A stretch of 27,793 nt of DNA, taken from a virus. Position numbers and translations under genes: made by a program. This document shows, piece by piece, positions 8,701 to 15,728 of this stretch. Each line of letters starts with the position of its first letter. Position 1 is the stretch's first letter. The notes beneath the pieces are model-generated. The model did no database searches and was not told the origin of the DNA. It worked only from the letters and a program-made list of their open reading frames with translations. Location: the IMG/VR virus record IMGVR_UViG_3300049845_000216, positions 1 through 27,793 of that record. One strand, 5' to 3'.

Positions 8701-10392
8701 TTTGCCGTTAGGGCCGATGACCGGGGCCATCTGCTCGACAGGTGCGGGTAACTGCCCTGCGTCGCCCATGCCATGAAGCTGCCCCGCTTCGCGCTCGCGC
8801 TGCGATTGCGCGAGCCACATCTGGTACGCCTTCGGGTCGGTAAGCGACAGCATGTACGCGTCTTGCGCGTCGGCGGTCGGGTACTGCGGTGCGAATGCAG
8901 TGGGGTCGGGCACATCGACAGCCACGTCGCCATTGCGCGGCGGTGGTATCTCCACACCCGGCGCGAACATCTCGGGCGCTACCGGCTGCGCAGCTTTCTG
9001 CCTGCGCTTTGGCTCGGGCATCGCTTCAACAGGCGACGCGCCTTGGTAGGTGCGCTTGTCCAACTCTTCCGGCGTGGGGGACACCTTGGCGAACGGAGCC
9101 GCCGTGGCTTGCTCCAGCATGTACTGCTCGGGCGTCAGCTTCGCCACCCGCATGCGCTCGCCCAGCGTCTTGATCTGCTCCGTGATCGCCTTGTGCTGAC
9201 CCTGCAAGTCTGCGATGCGCTCGGCGTCGATGGGGTCCTTCGGGTTGAGCCCGCGCTGTTGCTGGCGCAGCGCCGTCTGCTGGGCCTTGAGCGCCTTGTG
9301 CTGCTCGATCAGGCCCTCCATGCTGCCTGCGTACGCCGGGTCCGCCTTGCGCGCCGCCTCGGCCTCCAACTGCTTGGCCGTCTCTTCTTCGTTCTTCTGG
9401 CGCTCGTTGGCCTCCACCTCATCCCGCGCGCTCGCGCGGTTCAGCGGCGACATCGCGCCACCGATGGATGGGCCGAGCAACGCAGCGGCGTAGCCCGCCT
9501 GCTGGTACTCCTTCCACGCATCCTCGCTGGCCAGCGGCAGGCCCGCCTGCGCCCGCTCGATCACCTGCTGGGCGATCTCCGTGGGAATCTCCGTCCCACC
9601 CGCCACCATGCCTCGGCCCACCGTAGCTCCGAGGCTACGCTGCGCTGTTGCCAACAACTCCTTCTCGGCCACCTTGGGGGCCATGCCGACGAAGCGCCCA
9701 AGGCCGAGCTTGCCCAACGCGAACACGTCGAGCCCTGCCTGCACAGCGCCCGCGCCTGCGGCTTTCATCAGGCTGGGGTCAACTGCTTCGCCGCGCTCGG
9801 CCTGTGCTTCCACCTGCCGCTCCAAGTTGGAGCCCGCCTGCATCGCGCCCGACACCATGCCCGCGCCTACCATGCCACCCACGGGACCCGCCGCAGCGGT
9901 GCCCGCCACGCCACCGACGATGGACGCCAGAATCTGCGGGATGTTCTCGGCAAGCACGTGCGGGAACTGGCGCATGACTTCGCGCGCTGCGGCCCCCACG
10001 CCCTCCTTCTCGTACACCTCCTTGATCTTCTCCAGATCGCCTTCGGAGGCGTACTTCTCCCCGATCTTCCGACTGCGTTCGATCCCCGCCTCGGCTGCGG
10101 TCTTCGAATCCCCGACCACTGACTCGCCCAGCGTCTGCAGCCCCGACAGCGCCGTCTCCACGCCCTTGCCGAACGATGCGGCCACACCCGTGCGCTTGGG
10201 CGGCGCTGGCGGCGGAGGCGGCGTGTAGCCCGCGTACGCGGCGTTCAGGATGTCGTCCATGCTCCGCCGCTGGCGCTGCGCGAACGCCTGCGGGTACTCG
10301 CTCCTCAAGCGCGCCAGCGCCTGAAAGCGCGGCACATCGTCGGGGATGCCTTCGACTACGGAGCCATTCGGAAGCTCAAGGGAGTAGGCCAT
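2704..10392 (-). CDS. Giant internal virion (ejection) protein with zincin-like and LPD38 domains, 2562 aa
   Basis: This is a very large virion protein, probably carried in the capsid and ejected into the host with the DNA. It opens with a short motif common at the start of phage internal proteins (LPNGSVVEGIPDDVP, residues 7-21). A Gly/Ala-rich membrane-active stretch follows at about 151-187. Long charged coiled-coil regions occur at about 330-415 and about 1000-1300. A zincin-type metalloprotease signature HELLH is at 1539-1543, with a downstream DPEEFLIRALTDP whose Glu 1623/1624 could be the third ligand. The C-terminal third (about 2190-2440, including IIPFFNAQLQGID and IPIPFEFG) matches my knowledge of large polyvalent protein-associated domain 38. 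I see no lytic transglycosylase. The start ATG overlaps the previous stop (TAATG) and has no Shine-Dalgarno, so translation is probably coupled. Protease activity is inferred from motifs only. Confidence 0.88.
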   Translation of the reverse strand: MAYSLELPNGSVVEGIPDDVPRFQALARLRSEYPQAFAQRQRRSMDDILNAAYAGYTPPPPPAPPKRTGVAASFGKGVETALSGLQTLGESVVGDSKTAAEAGIERSRKIGEKYASEGDLEKIKEVYEKEGVGAAAREVMRQFPHVLAENIPQILASIVGGVAGTAAAGPVGGMVGAGMVSGAMQAGSNLERQVEAQAERGEAVDPSLMKAAGAGAVQAGLDVFALGKLGLGRFVGMAPKVAEKELLATAQRSLGATVGRGMVAGGTEIPTEIAQQVIERAQAGLPLASEDAWKEYQQAGYAAALLGPSIGGAMSPLNRASARDEVEANERQKNEEETAKQLEAEAARKADPAYAGSMEGLIEQHKALKAQQTALRQQQRGLNPKDPIDAERIADLQGQHKAITEQIKTLGERMRVAKLTPEQYMLEQATAAPFAKVSPTPEELDKRTYQGASPVEAMPEPKRRQKAAQPVAPEMFAPGVEIPPPRNGDVAVDVPDPTAFAPQYPTADAQDAYMLSLTDPKAYQMWLAQSQREREAGQLHGMGDAGQLPAPVEQMAPVIGPNGKVASYRPIQPGEGQPERPNFEFGVQLPGGVQQDLPLGEALPLRPMPVPAKQPRAVTSLGEQPAPVASAAPVPPAGVKALAEWRTAIPGQDVSPRPRENIPADGVAPAEGQQELPLETADALVRAAGASGPSSHLPRRVTSNKVASPTALVERAKLGKNDAYANLTMLLTDLRNNGSASRWKYDSPEGVEARNPYKAAARPEITAPLKRADLWNAVKRERAKFVAYALREIVEKRDQMGLVPLTRTEYNKVKEQIELLATELTLRSTNPAAKPSPTPKQRFVWNKGAIRSPEHAKRVQDAILRIRNEVWDLTRTLSRERHKYTDWVEAEQAVRTLEEREEALSEKLFNYFEGPNAQGKSVVRPWTGAKNDNSDLAMERPFGKLKAAREAIFEQIERVQDRALRTESGPKTTVKTPFELGKKYDYTPAPKEVTPEQEAAEFTTAALEAEVTGKQQTMFGDRGTGALTPELFRSYIKMFQARFAKQKKQLEQTVAEVKKYTANTADAGTAIAHHLSRYRKAKASMLRLAGLLNGDKYGPEIRNKVFALAEQADLWKEAEVTLDAEVVIEKRLPAFFTTQDDNAKNIAEAKARARQAAINAKKAEIALRPFADMKEKLDSLIEAYETALTEMRAAEAAIGVYDKEAYVGNFHIERLLKKAQEEMRAAGIEATQAIEKKVEEAKEIKRRFDLPLPKEEKPAPRPGRLIQPKSEADKKLWQKKPKRTKLDSFITSVAAEGYKENKGSPRLNEKARLNDAVLQKAFEEQTGQVGMAEDAIARAKERRRGASATEEDIADLRTGELGTEFLPDGFGGGFSDEVGIVKNAVAPTPAAQAVRATMTKAAQQAAKAVGMSEPFTEGVLDAAIPMQVSRELPPNTDTPNGATRIHAALNAFLQHGPQELRPLARLIKLLLPTKPNAFNLTVDPLGYGSTGHGGATYGRVSHYIEPAWISGKQKRGEIRLRYSPGVGGRGYISNEVFLHELLHVAIMSRFGSLAHMMDGSMPVSSPEMQKALDQFKALYSEFTEQMRPDGPLRKAFNKLFPNMDEGAGHLLSVSLDEALRDPEEFLIRALTDPAFQKALAQVRYKGQSMLERIKAWVKEVLGFGEDAPSWLDAALIASYDVAQGLRNEEVDLSAPDRAGAISYQRDEQAFSQRLATKNAVASAAAQSGVRKLYPERQSLRSSARKNFLGYGLRTQYFDRWAPVVGIANKMMDALKATQMVYFVRMADRTNQMTAEAMTNGPVELVELPRKDGRVERMFQSAKGVAVRDIVKTLKGQDFKLWSSWMALKRAQATGKGLAALLGDGAPTLTPEEQQAILAEGDALPAFEIARQQYAKYNASLVKLMVDTGAISEKDANDMLSRDYIPFYRVDPNGDVRVMGEHPIKIGNVRDQADLARLVGSDKPLDDPFQNIATNTRIIMKLALQNEAAKSVAFTLKDLGLAEINNSNLRGRVEQGRNVIHFKWKGVDRTAIVNTGADSKYADIPSDLLVKGMEGIATTLPDMFRVLQVPAQFLRNAITLMPTYMFRQLIRDPMHAWLSTGMDFSRAAKGLTRVRALANHRDETGNLLRERGLVGGQVIQGNDEDMGRIMAQLHAGEGVIQQFHAKLQEYATASDAATRAAMYDDFKAKGLSDMEATLAAMDAINFATRGLSPTVHALNMIIPFFNAQLQGIDSVYRALNGQMPFNDKMKARQKLIQRAMMVAAGTTLYYSLVQDEDWYKNTPENVRLSNWLFKIPGVDEPIRIPIPFEFGLLFKALPETIYIASKNDKEADAAWKALGNMAANQLPGGSSFLIPAGAKPLIEKAANHSFFTGRDIVPGSLQGEDAPDQWTLNTTESAKALSSIYGGSPMHFENLVRGYTGPAGYAVLQLMDAFIQPNTSAPPDKPLSRTAIVGPLFQQVDGSAVINRAYEQVKKIEAAAERYRRANEQGREADALDTLSESGDLIGYKSAAGRFKQEMGKLTKLERIIHFDPRLSSEEKAKQLSEIRQMKIERARQFEQLAP

Positions 10393-12152
10393 TAGCGGGG
10401 GGCTCGGCTAGTGGGGAAGGACTGGCCCGCACCGGGCCACTGCAGACGGGGCGCGGGTCCACCACCGCCACGAATGTCGCCGCGCGCTTCGTTGAACATC
10501 TCCAGCGTGGCTTGGACACGCGCTTCGTACTCTGGCAGCACCAGCGCCATGAATGCCCTCGGATCGTCCGCGAAGCGACGCATCGCCTGCGGGTTGTCCT
10601 TGAAGCGATCCACGACGCTCTTCGATGCACCTTCGAACGCCTTGTCCATGACGGCCAGAATCTTGTCGTCCTTGTTGGCCGCTTGAATCGCCCTGATCTT
10701 GGCGTACTCGGCGTTGACATTGGCGAACATCGCATCGACCTTGCGGTTCTCGATGCCGAGCTTGTCCGACTCCTGCCGGAAGTTGTTCCACGCGCCGATT
10801 GTGGCGATGTGCTCGGCGCGACCACGATCCATGCGGTTGACTTCTTCGTTGCCCTGCGTGCGGGCTTCGCTGCGCGCTTGGATGTCGCGGTTCTGCACGC
10901 CGAGCCGTCCTTCCATCTCCTGACGACGCAGTTCGCGTCCCAGTGCATCGAGCTTTGTCTCGCCAGCTTCGAAAGCATCGAGGCCCGCGATGCCGCCCGC
11001 GCCGATATTTTGCGCCGCGTACTTGGACTTGCCGCCCATTATTGCCAAGCCCGTGCGCAGCAGGGCCCGGTTCTGGTTGTCGGCATACTTCTGCGACAGC
11101 CCCTCGCGCTCGGCCTTGATCTCCTTCAGGAACTCCTCCGCTGCGTCAGGGCCGCGCTCCTTCTTGATGCGCTGATACGTCGCTTCGATGACCGCCGCGC
11201 GCTGTTCCTCGGTCTGATACTCGGGCGCACCAGCACGCGGGTCGATCCATTCGGAAAGCGCCGAACGCGGCGAACCTGCGCCACCCGCACCACGCTGTAG
11301 CGATGCGATGCCTGCACCTGCGTTCACGTCACGCTTCTTTGGCTCGTAGTTGCCTTGACTGGTCGGAAGCGCCTGCGATTGCGGAGGGGACCACGGCGTG
11401 CCGTTCGCGGATGCGGCCCCAGCATGTTGTTGCCCGCGCACGTAGCGGTCGTAGAACGGCGTGGCTGAGTCCCAGCTACTGCCTTCCGGCGCAAGGATGT
11501 CCGCCATGTAGGGCACGTCTCCACCCAGCGCGCGGACTCCGCCGATGACGGCGTTGCCTGCGCCCATCAGCCCACGCGGGATCATTGTCGCCACGTCAGC
11601 GCCCGCTGCGAGAACTGGCGCGGCACCACGCGAAATCTCATCGAGGTAGTCAGACCAGCGCGTGCGCTCCGGGGTGTTGTCCTTCGTGCCGTAGAACTGG
11701 CTTATAGGCCGCGCGCTACCGGGCAAAAATTCTCCCGGCGATCCGCCGCTGAACGCCACGATGCCGCCGCCCGCGTACTGCTGCGGGATTGCTTGCCCGG
11801 TGGGCAACTGCGGGATGCCCTGCGCCATCATCGTGGGGTTGGCCACGTCGAGCGCGTTCGGCGGTGCCTGCGGTGCCTGCGGGGGCGGCATGCCTTGCAG
11901 CACCTGCTGTGCAACGGTCTGCTGCGGCTGGCCCTTGGCCCGCTGCGCTTGCGACTGCAGTTGTTCGTTCTTGCGCTTCTGTACCTCACCCAGTGCCGCC
12001 AACTGAATGATGGCGTTCTGCGGATCGCTCGCCATCTGCATCAGTTGGTCAGGCGGCACCTTGGACCAGTCTTGCGGCGGAGCGATGCCCTGCTGCGGCA
12101 TCTGCGGCTGCATCGGTTGCTGCATCGGTTGTTGCGTGCCTTGAGGGATCAT
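10392..12152 (-). CDS. Probable internal virion / ejection protein, 586 aa
   Basis: The first 130 residues are Gln/Pro/Met-rich and probably disordered (for example MQQPMQPQMPQQG). A glycine turn motif YAGGGIVAFSGG follows near residue 125; this short motif recurs in many phage virion proteins. The C-terminal half is charged and helical (EEFLKEIKAEREGLSQKY and onward), suitable for coiled-coil assembly, and the last 25 residues are Gly/Pro/Arg-rich. There is no signal peptide or clear membrane segment. The gene lies between two other candidate ejection proteins, and its stop TAA shares one base with the start of the giant LPD38 gene. ATG 12152 has only a weak GGTAAG before it. The assignment rests on composition and position, not on a recognised catalytic domain. 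Confidence 0.75.
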   Translation of the reverse strand: MIPQGTQQPMQQPMQPQMPQQGIAPPQDWSKVPPDQLMQMASDPQNAIIQLAALGEVQKRKNEQLQSQAQRAKGQPQQTVAQQVLQGMPPPQAPQAPPNALDVANPTMMAQGIPQLPTGQAIPQQYAGGGIVAFSGGSPGEFLPGSARPISQFYGTKDNTPERTRWSDYLDEISRGAAPVLAAGADVATMIPRGLMGAGNAVIGGVRALGGDVPYMADILAPEGSSWDSATPFYDRYVRGQQHAGAASANGTPWSPPQSQALPTSQGNYEPKKRDVNAGAGIASLQRGAGGAGSPRSALSEWIDPRAGAPEYQTEEQRAAVIEATYQRIKKERGPDAAEEFLKEIKAEREGLSQKYADNQNRALLRTGLAIMGGKSKYAAQNIGAGGIAGLDAFEAGETKLDALGRELRRQEMEGRLGVQNRDIQARSEARTQGNEEVNRMDRGRAEHIATIGAWNNFRQESDKLGIENRKVDAMFANVNAEYAKIRAIQAANKDDKILAVMDKAFEGASKSVVDRFKDNPQAMRRFADDPRAFMALVLPEYEARVQATLEMFNEARGDIRGGGGPAPRLQWPGAGQSFPTSRAPR

Positions 12153-12155
12153 CGC

Positions 12156-13046
12156 TTACCACCACTTGAAGGTTTTGCCGAGGCTGTAGGCACCGAGCCC
12201 TGCGCCGAAAATCTGCGACCAGCGCGACGGGTCCTCGGTGTCCACATTGGCAGTGGAACTCGTTTGGCTCGTGTCGTAGCCGCGCAGGATGCCGTTGAGG
12301 AAGTTGGTCTGCTGGTACGGCCACTGCAGTTGCTGCTGGAAGTTCTGGTAGTCGATGTCGCGGCCCTGTTGACCGAGCGCCTGCTGCTGCCCACCGAACT
12401 GGTTCTGCAACGAGGCGATGCCCACGTTCGCGTTCAGTTGCTGCGAGCCCAGACCACCCAACGTCGCCGCTGACTGGTTCGCCACGCCAAGTCCCTGAAT
12501 GCCGCGCCCCTGATCCGCGTTGAACTGCCCCATGCCCGCGCTGTAGGCGTTCTGCAGTCCGGTCTGCGTGTTGTTGTTCATCTGCTGCTGCGTGTTCCGA
12601 TACATCTCGGAGTCCACGAAGCCGTGACGCGAGCCACCGTACGCACCAGCCTGCACCGCACGTGCTTGGTTGTTGTTGCGTTGCATCTCCGCCTGCCGCA
12701 GCAACTCTTGGTTCTGCACGTTGGAGACGTTCTGCGCGTACGGCGACATGTAGCTCGACGCCACGCCGGGGTCGGTCCACTTGGCGCTACCGGCGTTGAG
12801 CCCCGCGATGCCCGCTTGATTGGCGAGGTTGGTGCCTTGTCCAATCTGCCCCGGGGTTTGCATGTTTGCAGCAGCGTTGAACGACTGCTGCTGCATCCCG
12901 TTGAAGTCCTCCAGCCGCTGCCCGCCGTAGGGCTGGTACGACTGCTGTGCGAGCGGCATCGCCTGACCCAGCACTTGGGTCATGGCAGGCGCGGCCCACT
13001 CCGGAATCGAGTTGCTGTTGGTGGTGGTAGTGACGGTATCAGCCAT
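12156..13046 (-). CDS. Gln/Asn-rich virion protein, probable ejection component, 296 aa
   Basis: A Gln/Asn/Gly/Ala-rich protein with conserved-looking pieces such as IPEWAAPAM, SSYMSPYAQNV and AGAYGGSRHGFVDSE. From general knowledge, the pattern of a helical QNQELLRQAEMQRNNNQAR segment followed by AYGGSRHG occurs in many environmental podovirus virion proteins encoded next to large internal proteins. There are no cysteines and no transmembrane segments. The start ATG 13046 has AAGGG upstream at a good distance. The gene is separated from its neighbours by only 3 and 9 bases. Function in DNA delivery is inferred from position before the giant LPD38 protein. Confidence 0.75.
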   Translation of the reverse strand: MADTVTTTTNSNSIPEWAAPAMTQVLGQAMPLAQQSYQPYGGQRLEDFNGMQQQSFNAAANMQTPGQIGQGTNLANQAGIAGLNAGSAKWTDPGVASSYMSPYAQNVSNVQNQELLRQAEMQRNNNQARAVQAGAYGGSRHGFVDSEMYRNTQQQMNNNTQTGLQNAYSAGMGQFNADQGRGIQGLGVANQSAATLGGLGSQQLNANVGIASLQNQFGGQQQALGQQGRDIDYQNFQQQLQWPYQQTNFLNGILRGYDTSQTSSTANVDTEDPSRWSQIFGAGLGAYSLGKTFKWW

Positions 13047-13055
13047 GACGCGCCC

Positions 13056-14810
13056 TTATGCTGGAAGGAACTTCCCCGGATCGATCTCCGGAGGTTGCTC
13101 AGTGGTTCCGTGGCGCGCTTGACGGATGCGATCCATCATGGCGTACAGCACCTGCGCGCCCGCTTCGGAAGACCCGTTACCGAGGTCGCTCACGACATCG
13201 GCTGGGACTACAAACTCATCGTTGCCGAGGGCGGCTGGCTGCTGCCCTTCAATCGTAGCAGGGATGCTGTCGGACATGCCATCCCCCGGGCCTTTGACGT
13301 GGCCACCCCCTCCTGTCCGCAGCGCCGCGATGCCGCCTGCGGCGAAGCCGGGGGGCGCGAACGCCGTCTCGGGGTCAATCATCGCGGGGCCCGTGTAGGG
13401 CGGCAGCGGCGGGGCCGTTGGGTTCGGCGCGACCGGCGTGCTGCCCGGTGCGGAGCCGATCTGGTAGTTCACGTACTGGTGCTCGGGTGAAAAGCCGGGG
13501 CGGTAGCCTGCGGGCGCTGGGGTGTACGAGCGCGTCAACGACTGCGCCGTGATGGGCTGATTGAAGCCCCCGCTCGCGCCACCGCCACCGCCAGTCGGGT
13601 CGTCGGGGTTCTCAAGCGCGCTGCCCACGATGCCCGCTGTCGTCAGCGCCGCGCCGGGGTTGTTGAGAACCCACTGCCCTGCGCGCTCAAGGAGGCTGGG
13701 TACTGGGTTCGTAGGCAGCGCTCCGTTCGGGTTGTTGAGCGGCGTCGGGTTCTCTCCCGGCGCGTATGGCTCTGTCTCGGGCACGTACTGCGATGAAGGA
13801 AGCGTCCACTGTGCCGGGTCGAGCGAGATGCCGTTCGCCAACAGCACCGACTCCAGCGACTGCCCCGTGTTCACCGCTGTGTTCACAGCATCCACGATGT
13901 ACGACGGGTACTGCCCCGCGAGTGACGCAGCCGTCGAGCCCAACGTGGCGGCTCCGCCTTCACCAGCAACTACTCCCGTGCCGAGATACGTCTCGACGGG
14001 AGCGCCCAGTTCTGCTGCGGTCAACGCGTATGGATTGGCTGCGCCTTCTATGGCACCCACGCCCCCTTCCAGCCCCGAGCCCGCGAAGCCTTCAAGGCCC
14101 GTTTCCATGCCCGCTTCCAGCCCGAGGTCTGCCAAGGCCCCGCCGACACCCGTTGTCAGCAAGTACCCAAGCGCAGGAGCACCAATCGCGCCGCCAATGG
14201 CCCGCACCCAATCCATCGGCTCCATGCGGTTGGTGTTCCAGTCCTGCGTGCCCGCGTTTGCTACCGGCGTCCAGATGCCGTCGCGTAGCTCGTAGCGGAT
14301 GTTGGTGCCTTCCTTGTCATCCGTCTTGACGCGCACGTTGAGGTTGTTGTCGTCGATGCCTTCGACCATGTAGTTGTTCGACCACGAGTTGAAGGCATTG
14401 CGGCTGTCGCCTGCCAAGGCTCCATAGGCGTCGCCATTCAACTGGTAGTTGCGCACGGTGTACGGGTCAGGGGCAACAGGTCGCGCTTCTTCGGGTCCGT
14501 ACCACGGCTCCTGACTGGCCGGGTCGTTGTACGTTTGCTCGTAGTACCCGAGGTCGTCCTTGCGGATAGTCGGCATCAACACACCGCCCACGTCGATCCA
14601 CGTCGGAGCCCACGGCGCAGAAGCAACCGGCGCAGTGCTCGCCACCGGCTGCGTCGTGGCGCTGCCGGTGGGGGCTGCGTACCCACCGTAGTCACTGTCG
14701 ATCTCGCCGCCGAGTGCGTAGCCCTTCACCTGCCCGCCAGAGGCGAACGCTTTCTGGCCAAGCTGCAAGCCTTCCCGCACGCCTGCCATCAGGTCTTCGA
14801 TGCCGCTCAT
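13056..14810 (-). CDS. Gly/Ala/Pro-rich phage structural protein, 584 aa
   Basis: The start chosen is ATG 14810 (MSGIEDLMAGVREGLQLG), preceded by AAGGA; a longer frame to 14930 overlaps the neighbouring small membrane gene and has no supporting site. The N-terminus carries a FASGGQVKGYALGG motif. The middle is rich in Gly, Ala and Pro with a hydrophobic stretch near 210-240. The C-terminus has a widely shared phage pattern: FAAGGIAALRTGGGGHVKGP, then a DSIPAT segment, then NDEFVVPADVVSDLGNGSSE. I know this tail from many podovirus-like virion proteins, but its role is not established. The gene belongs to the block that ends with the giant LPD38 protein, so an internal or tail-core role is likely. 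Confidence 0.78.
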   Translation of the reverse strand: MSGIEDLMAGVREGLQLGQKAFASGGQVKGYALGGEIDSDYGGYAAPTGSATTQPVASTAPVASAPWAPTWIDVGGVLMPTIRKDDLGYYEQTYNDPASQEPWYGPEEARPVAPDPYTVRNYQLNGDAYGALAGDSRNAFNSWSNNYMVEGIDDNNLNVRVKTDDKEGTNIRYELRDGIWTPVANAGTQDWNTNRMEPMDWVRAIGGAIGAPALGYLLTTGVGGALADLGLEAGMETGLEGFAGSGLEGGVGAIEGAANPYALTAAELGAPVETYLGTGVVAGEGGAATLGSTAASLAGQYPSYIVDAVNTAVNTGQSLESVLLANGISLDPAQWTLPSSQYVPETEPYAPGENPTPLNNPNGALPTNPVPSLLERAGQWVLNNPGAALTTAGIVGSALENPDDPTGGGGGASGGFNQPITAQSLTRSYTPAPAGYRPGFSPEHQYVNYQIGSAPGSTPVAPNPTAPPLPPYTGPAMIDPETAFAPPGFAAGGIAALRTGGGGHVKGPGDGMSDSIPATIEGQQPAALGNDEFVVPADVVSDLGNGSSEAGAQVLYAMMDRIRQARHGTTEQPPEIDPGKFLPA

Positions 14811-14811
14811 G

Positions 14812-14964
14812 TCACGCGTCCTTGTCTTCGTCCCCGGGCAGCTTCTTGCCACCGAACACGGTGGAGTTGCCGGGAGTGCTCGTGCGTTTCTTCTTCGCGC
14901 GCCACACCAAGAAGCCGATGAAGGCAACAACGAAGACGCTGGAGAGGATGAGGTTCAGGTCCAT
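14812..14964 (-). CDS. Small single-span membrane protein, 50 aa
   Basis: A short frame, ATG 14964 to TGA 14812-14814, reads MDLNLILSSVFVVAFIGFLV and then WRAKKKR, with a hydrophilic, acidic end (PGDEDKDA). This is one N-terminal transmembrane segment followed by a positive cluster, so the tail should be cytoplasmic. A strong AGGAG lies six bases before the ATG. The gene exactly fills the space between the genes at 14973 and 14810, ending one base before the next ATG. It resembles small membrane proteins that sit among phage tail or ejection genes; function unknown. Its length, Shine-Dalgarno and fit make chance unlikely. Confidence 0.75.
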   Translation of the reverse strand: MDLNLILSSVFVVAFIGFLVWRAKKKRTSTPGNSTVFGGKKLPGDEDKDA

Positions 14965-14972
14965 GTGGGCTC

Positions 14973-15203
14973 CTAGAGGTCGGTGATGTTGGCCGCGCGC
15001 ACCGCTGCACTCAGTTCTTCTTCGCGCACGACGCTTTTGAGGATACTGAGCAGAAAGGTTTGCGCTTCAGCAAGCGTTGCATCACGCGGCGTCGGCGGAT
15101 CGCCCTCCACCACGGGCGGGTCGGTCAACAGCATGCGTCGCCCCAGCGCAGTTGCCACGCGCGTGGCCTGCGCAGGAGTCAATGAAATGGTCAGGTCGGG
15201 CAT
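14973..15203 (-). CDS. Small phage protein of unknown function, 76 aa
   Basis: Begins MPDLTISLTPAQATRVATAL, a predicted strand and helix, with a second helix TLAEAQTFLLSILKSVVREE in the C-terminal half, separated by an acidic Pro-rich loop. AGGGAG stands seven bases before ATG 15203. There are no cysteines or membrane segments. It lies between an Ig-like tail protein and a small membrane protein, with short gaps of 12 and 8 bases. Similar small helical proteins with the LTPAQA opening occur in other phage tail regions, to my knowledge without an assigned role. Confidence 0.7.
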   Translation of the reverse strand: MPDLTISLTPAQATRVATALGRRMLLTDPPVVEGDPPTPRDATLAEAQTFLLSILKSVVREEELSAAVRAANITDL

Positions 15204-15215
15204 GAGGACTCCCTG

Positions 15216-15728
15216 TTAAATGGCTGTGTGGTCGTGCGACAGGTTGTAGTCAGCGGACACAGCGTAGCTGCCGCTGCCCGTATCAGTCACCGTACAGCGA
15301 ACCGTTGCGGTCCATGTGCCGTCTCCCGCCGTGCTGCGCACCGCGCACGTTGAAGCGGTCGTGCTGCCGGGGAAGGTGTACTTGCCGTTCGGGTCGGACA
15401 CTTCCGTCCACGCGTAGGTGAAGGGGCCAACGCCACCGCTCACCGACGCAGCCACCGTCTCCGTGGCGATGCACGAAGTTTGTCCCGGGGGAGTGTACGA
15501 GCAGGAGGTACTGCCGCTGCTGTAGGCGAGGCTTACCGTGTGCCCCTTTATTGCCCCGGCGAACTGGCTCAGATTCAGCCCTGACACCGTGGTCGAAATG
15601 CTCGCGTTCTGCGAAGGACCGTTGGTCACATACGCGCCGCCGCGCACATACTCCGACAGGCTGTGCGGAGCCGTGCCCCCGAACTCGGTGACGACAGACG
15701 ACATCGTGGCAGGAGTGGACACAGCCAT
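15216..15728 (-). CDS. Ig-like domain virion protein, 170 aa
   Basis: The N-terminal part has a motif set common in phage tail proteins: LSEYVRGGAYV (residues 24-34) and LSQFAGA (53-59). One Ig/PKD-like domain follows (about 71-165) with GPFTYAWTEV and ATVRCTVTDT, four cysteines (76, 86, 128, 145) and a β-rich composition. The same Ig unit is repeated five times in the gene at 20335-22080. Ig-like domains on phage virions are thought to aid weak binding to carbohydrates. Translation is coupled to the S74 fibre gene: TGATG overlap plus GAGG five bases before ATG. It is the gene directly after that fibre, so the two may form one receptor-binding unit. Confidence 0.8.
   Translation of the reverse strand: MAVSTPATMSSVVTEFGGTAPHSLSEYVRGGAYVTNGPSQNASISTTVSGLNLSQFAGAIKGHTVSLAYSSGSTSCSYTPPGQTSCIATETVAASVSGGVGPFTYAWTEVSDPNGKYTFPGSTTASTCAVRSTAGDGTWTATVRCTVTDTGSGSYAVSADYNLSHDHTAI

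Noticed and set aside
8773-10122. 449-codon plus-strand frame opposite the start of the giant gene
   Set aside because: Composition (Leu/Arg/His) is that of a reverse-strand shadow; no ribosome site or motif supports it.
10176-11300. 374-codon plus-strand frame across two minus-strand genes
   Set aside because: It crosses the junction of two well-supported genes and has no motif; a shadow frame.
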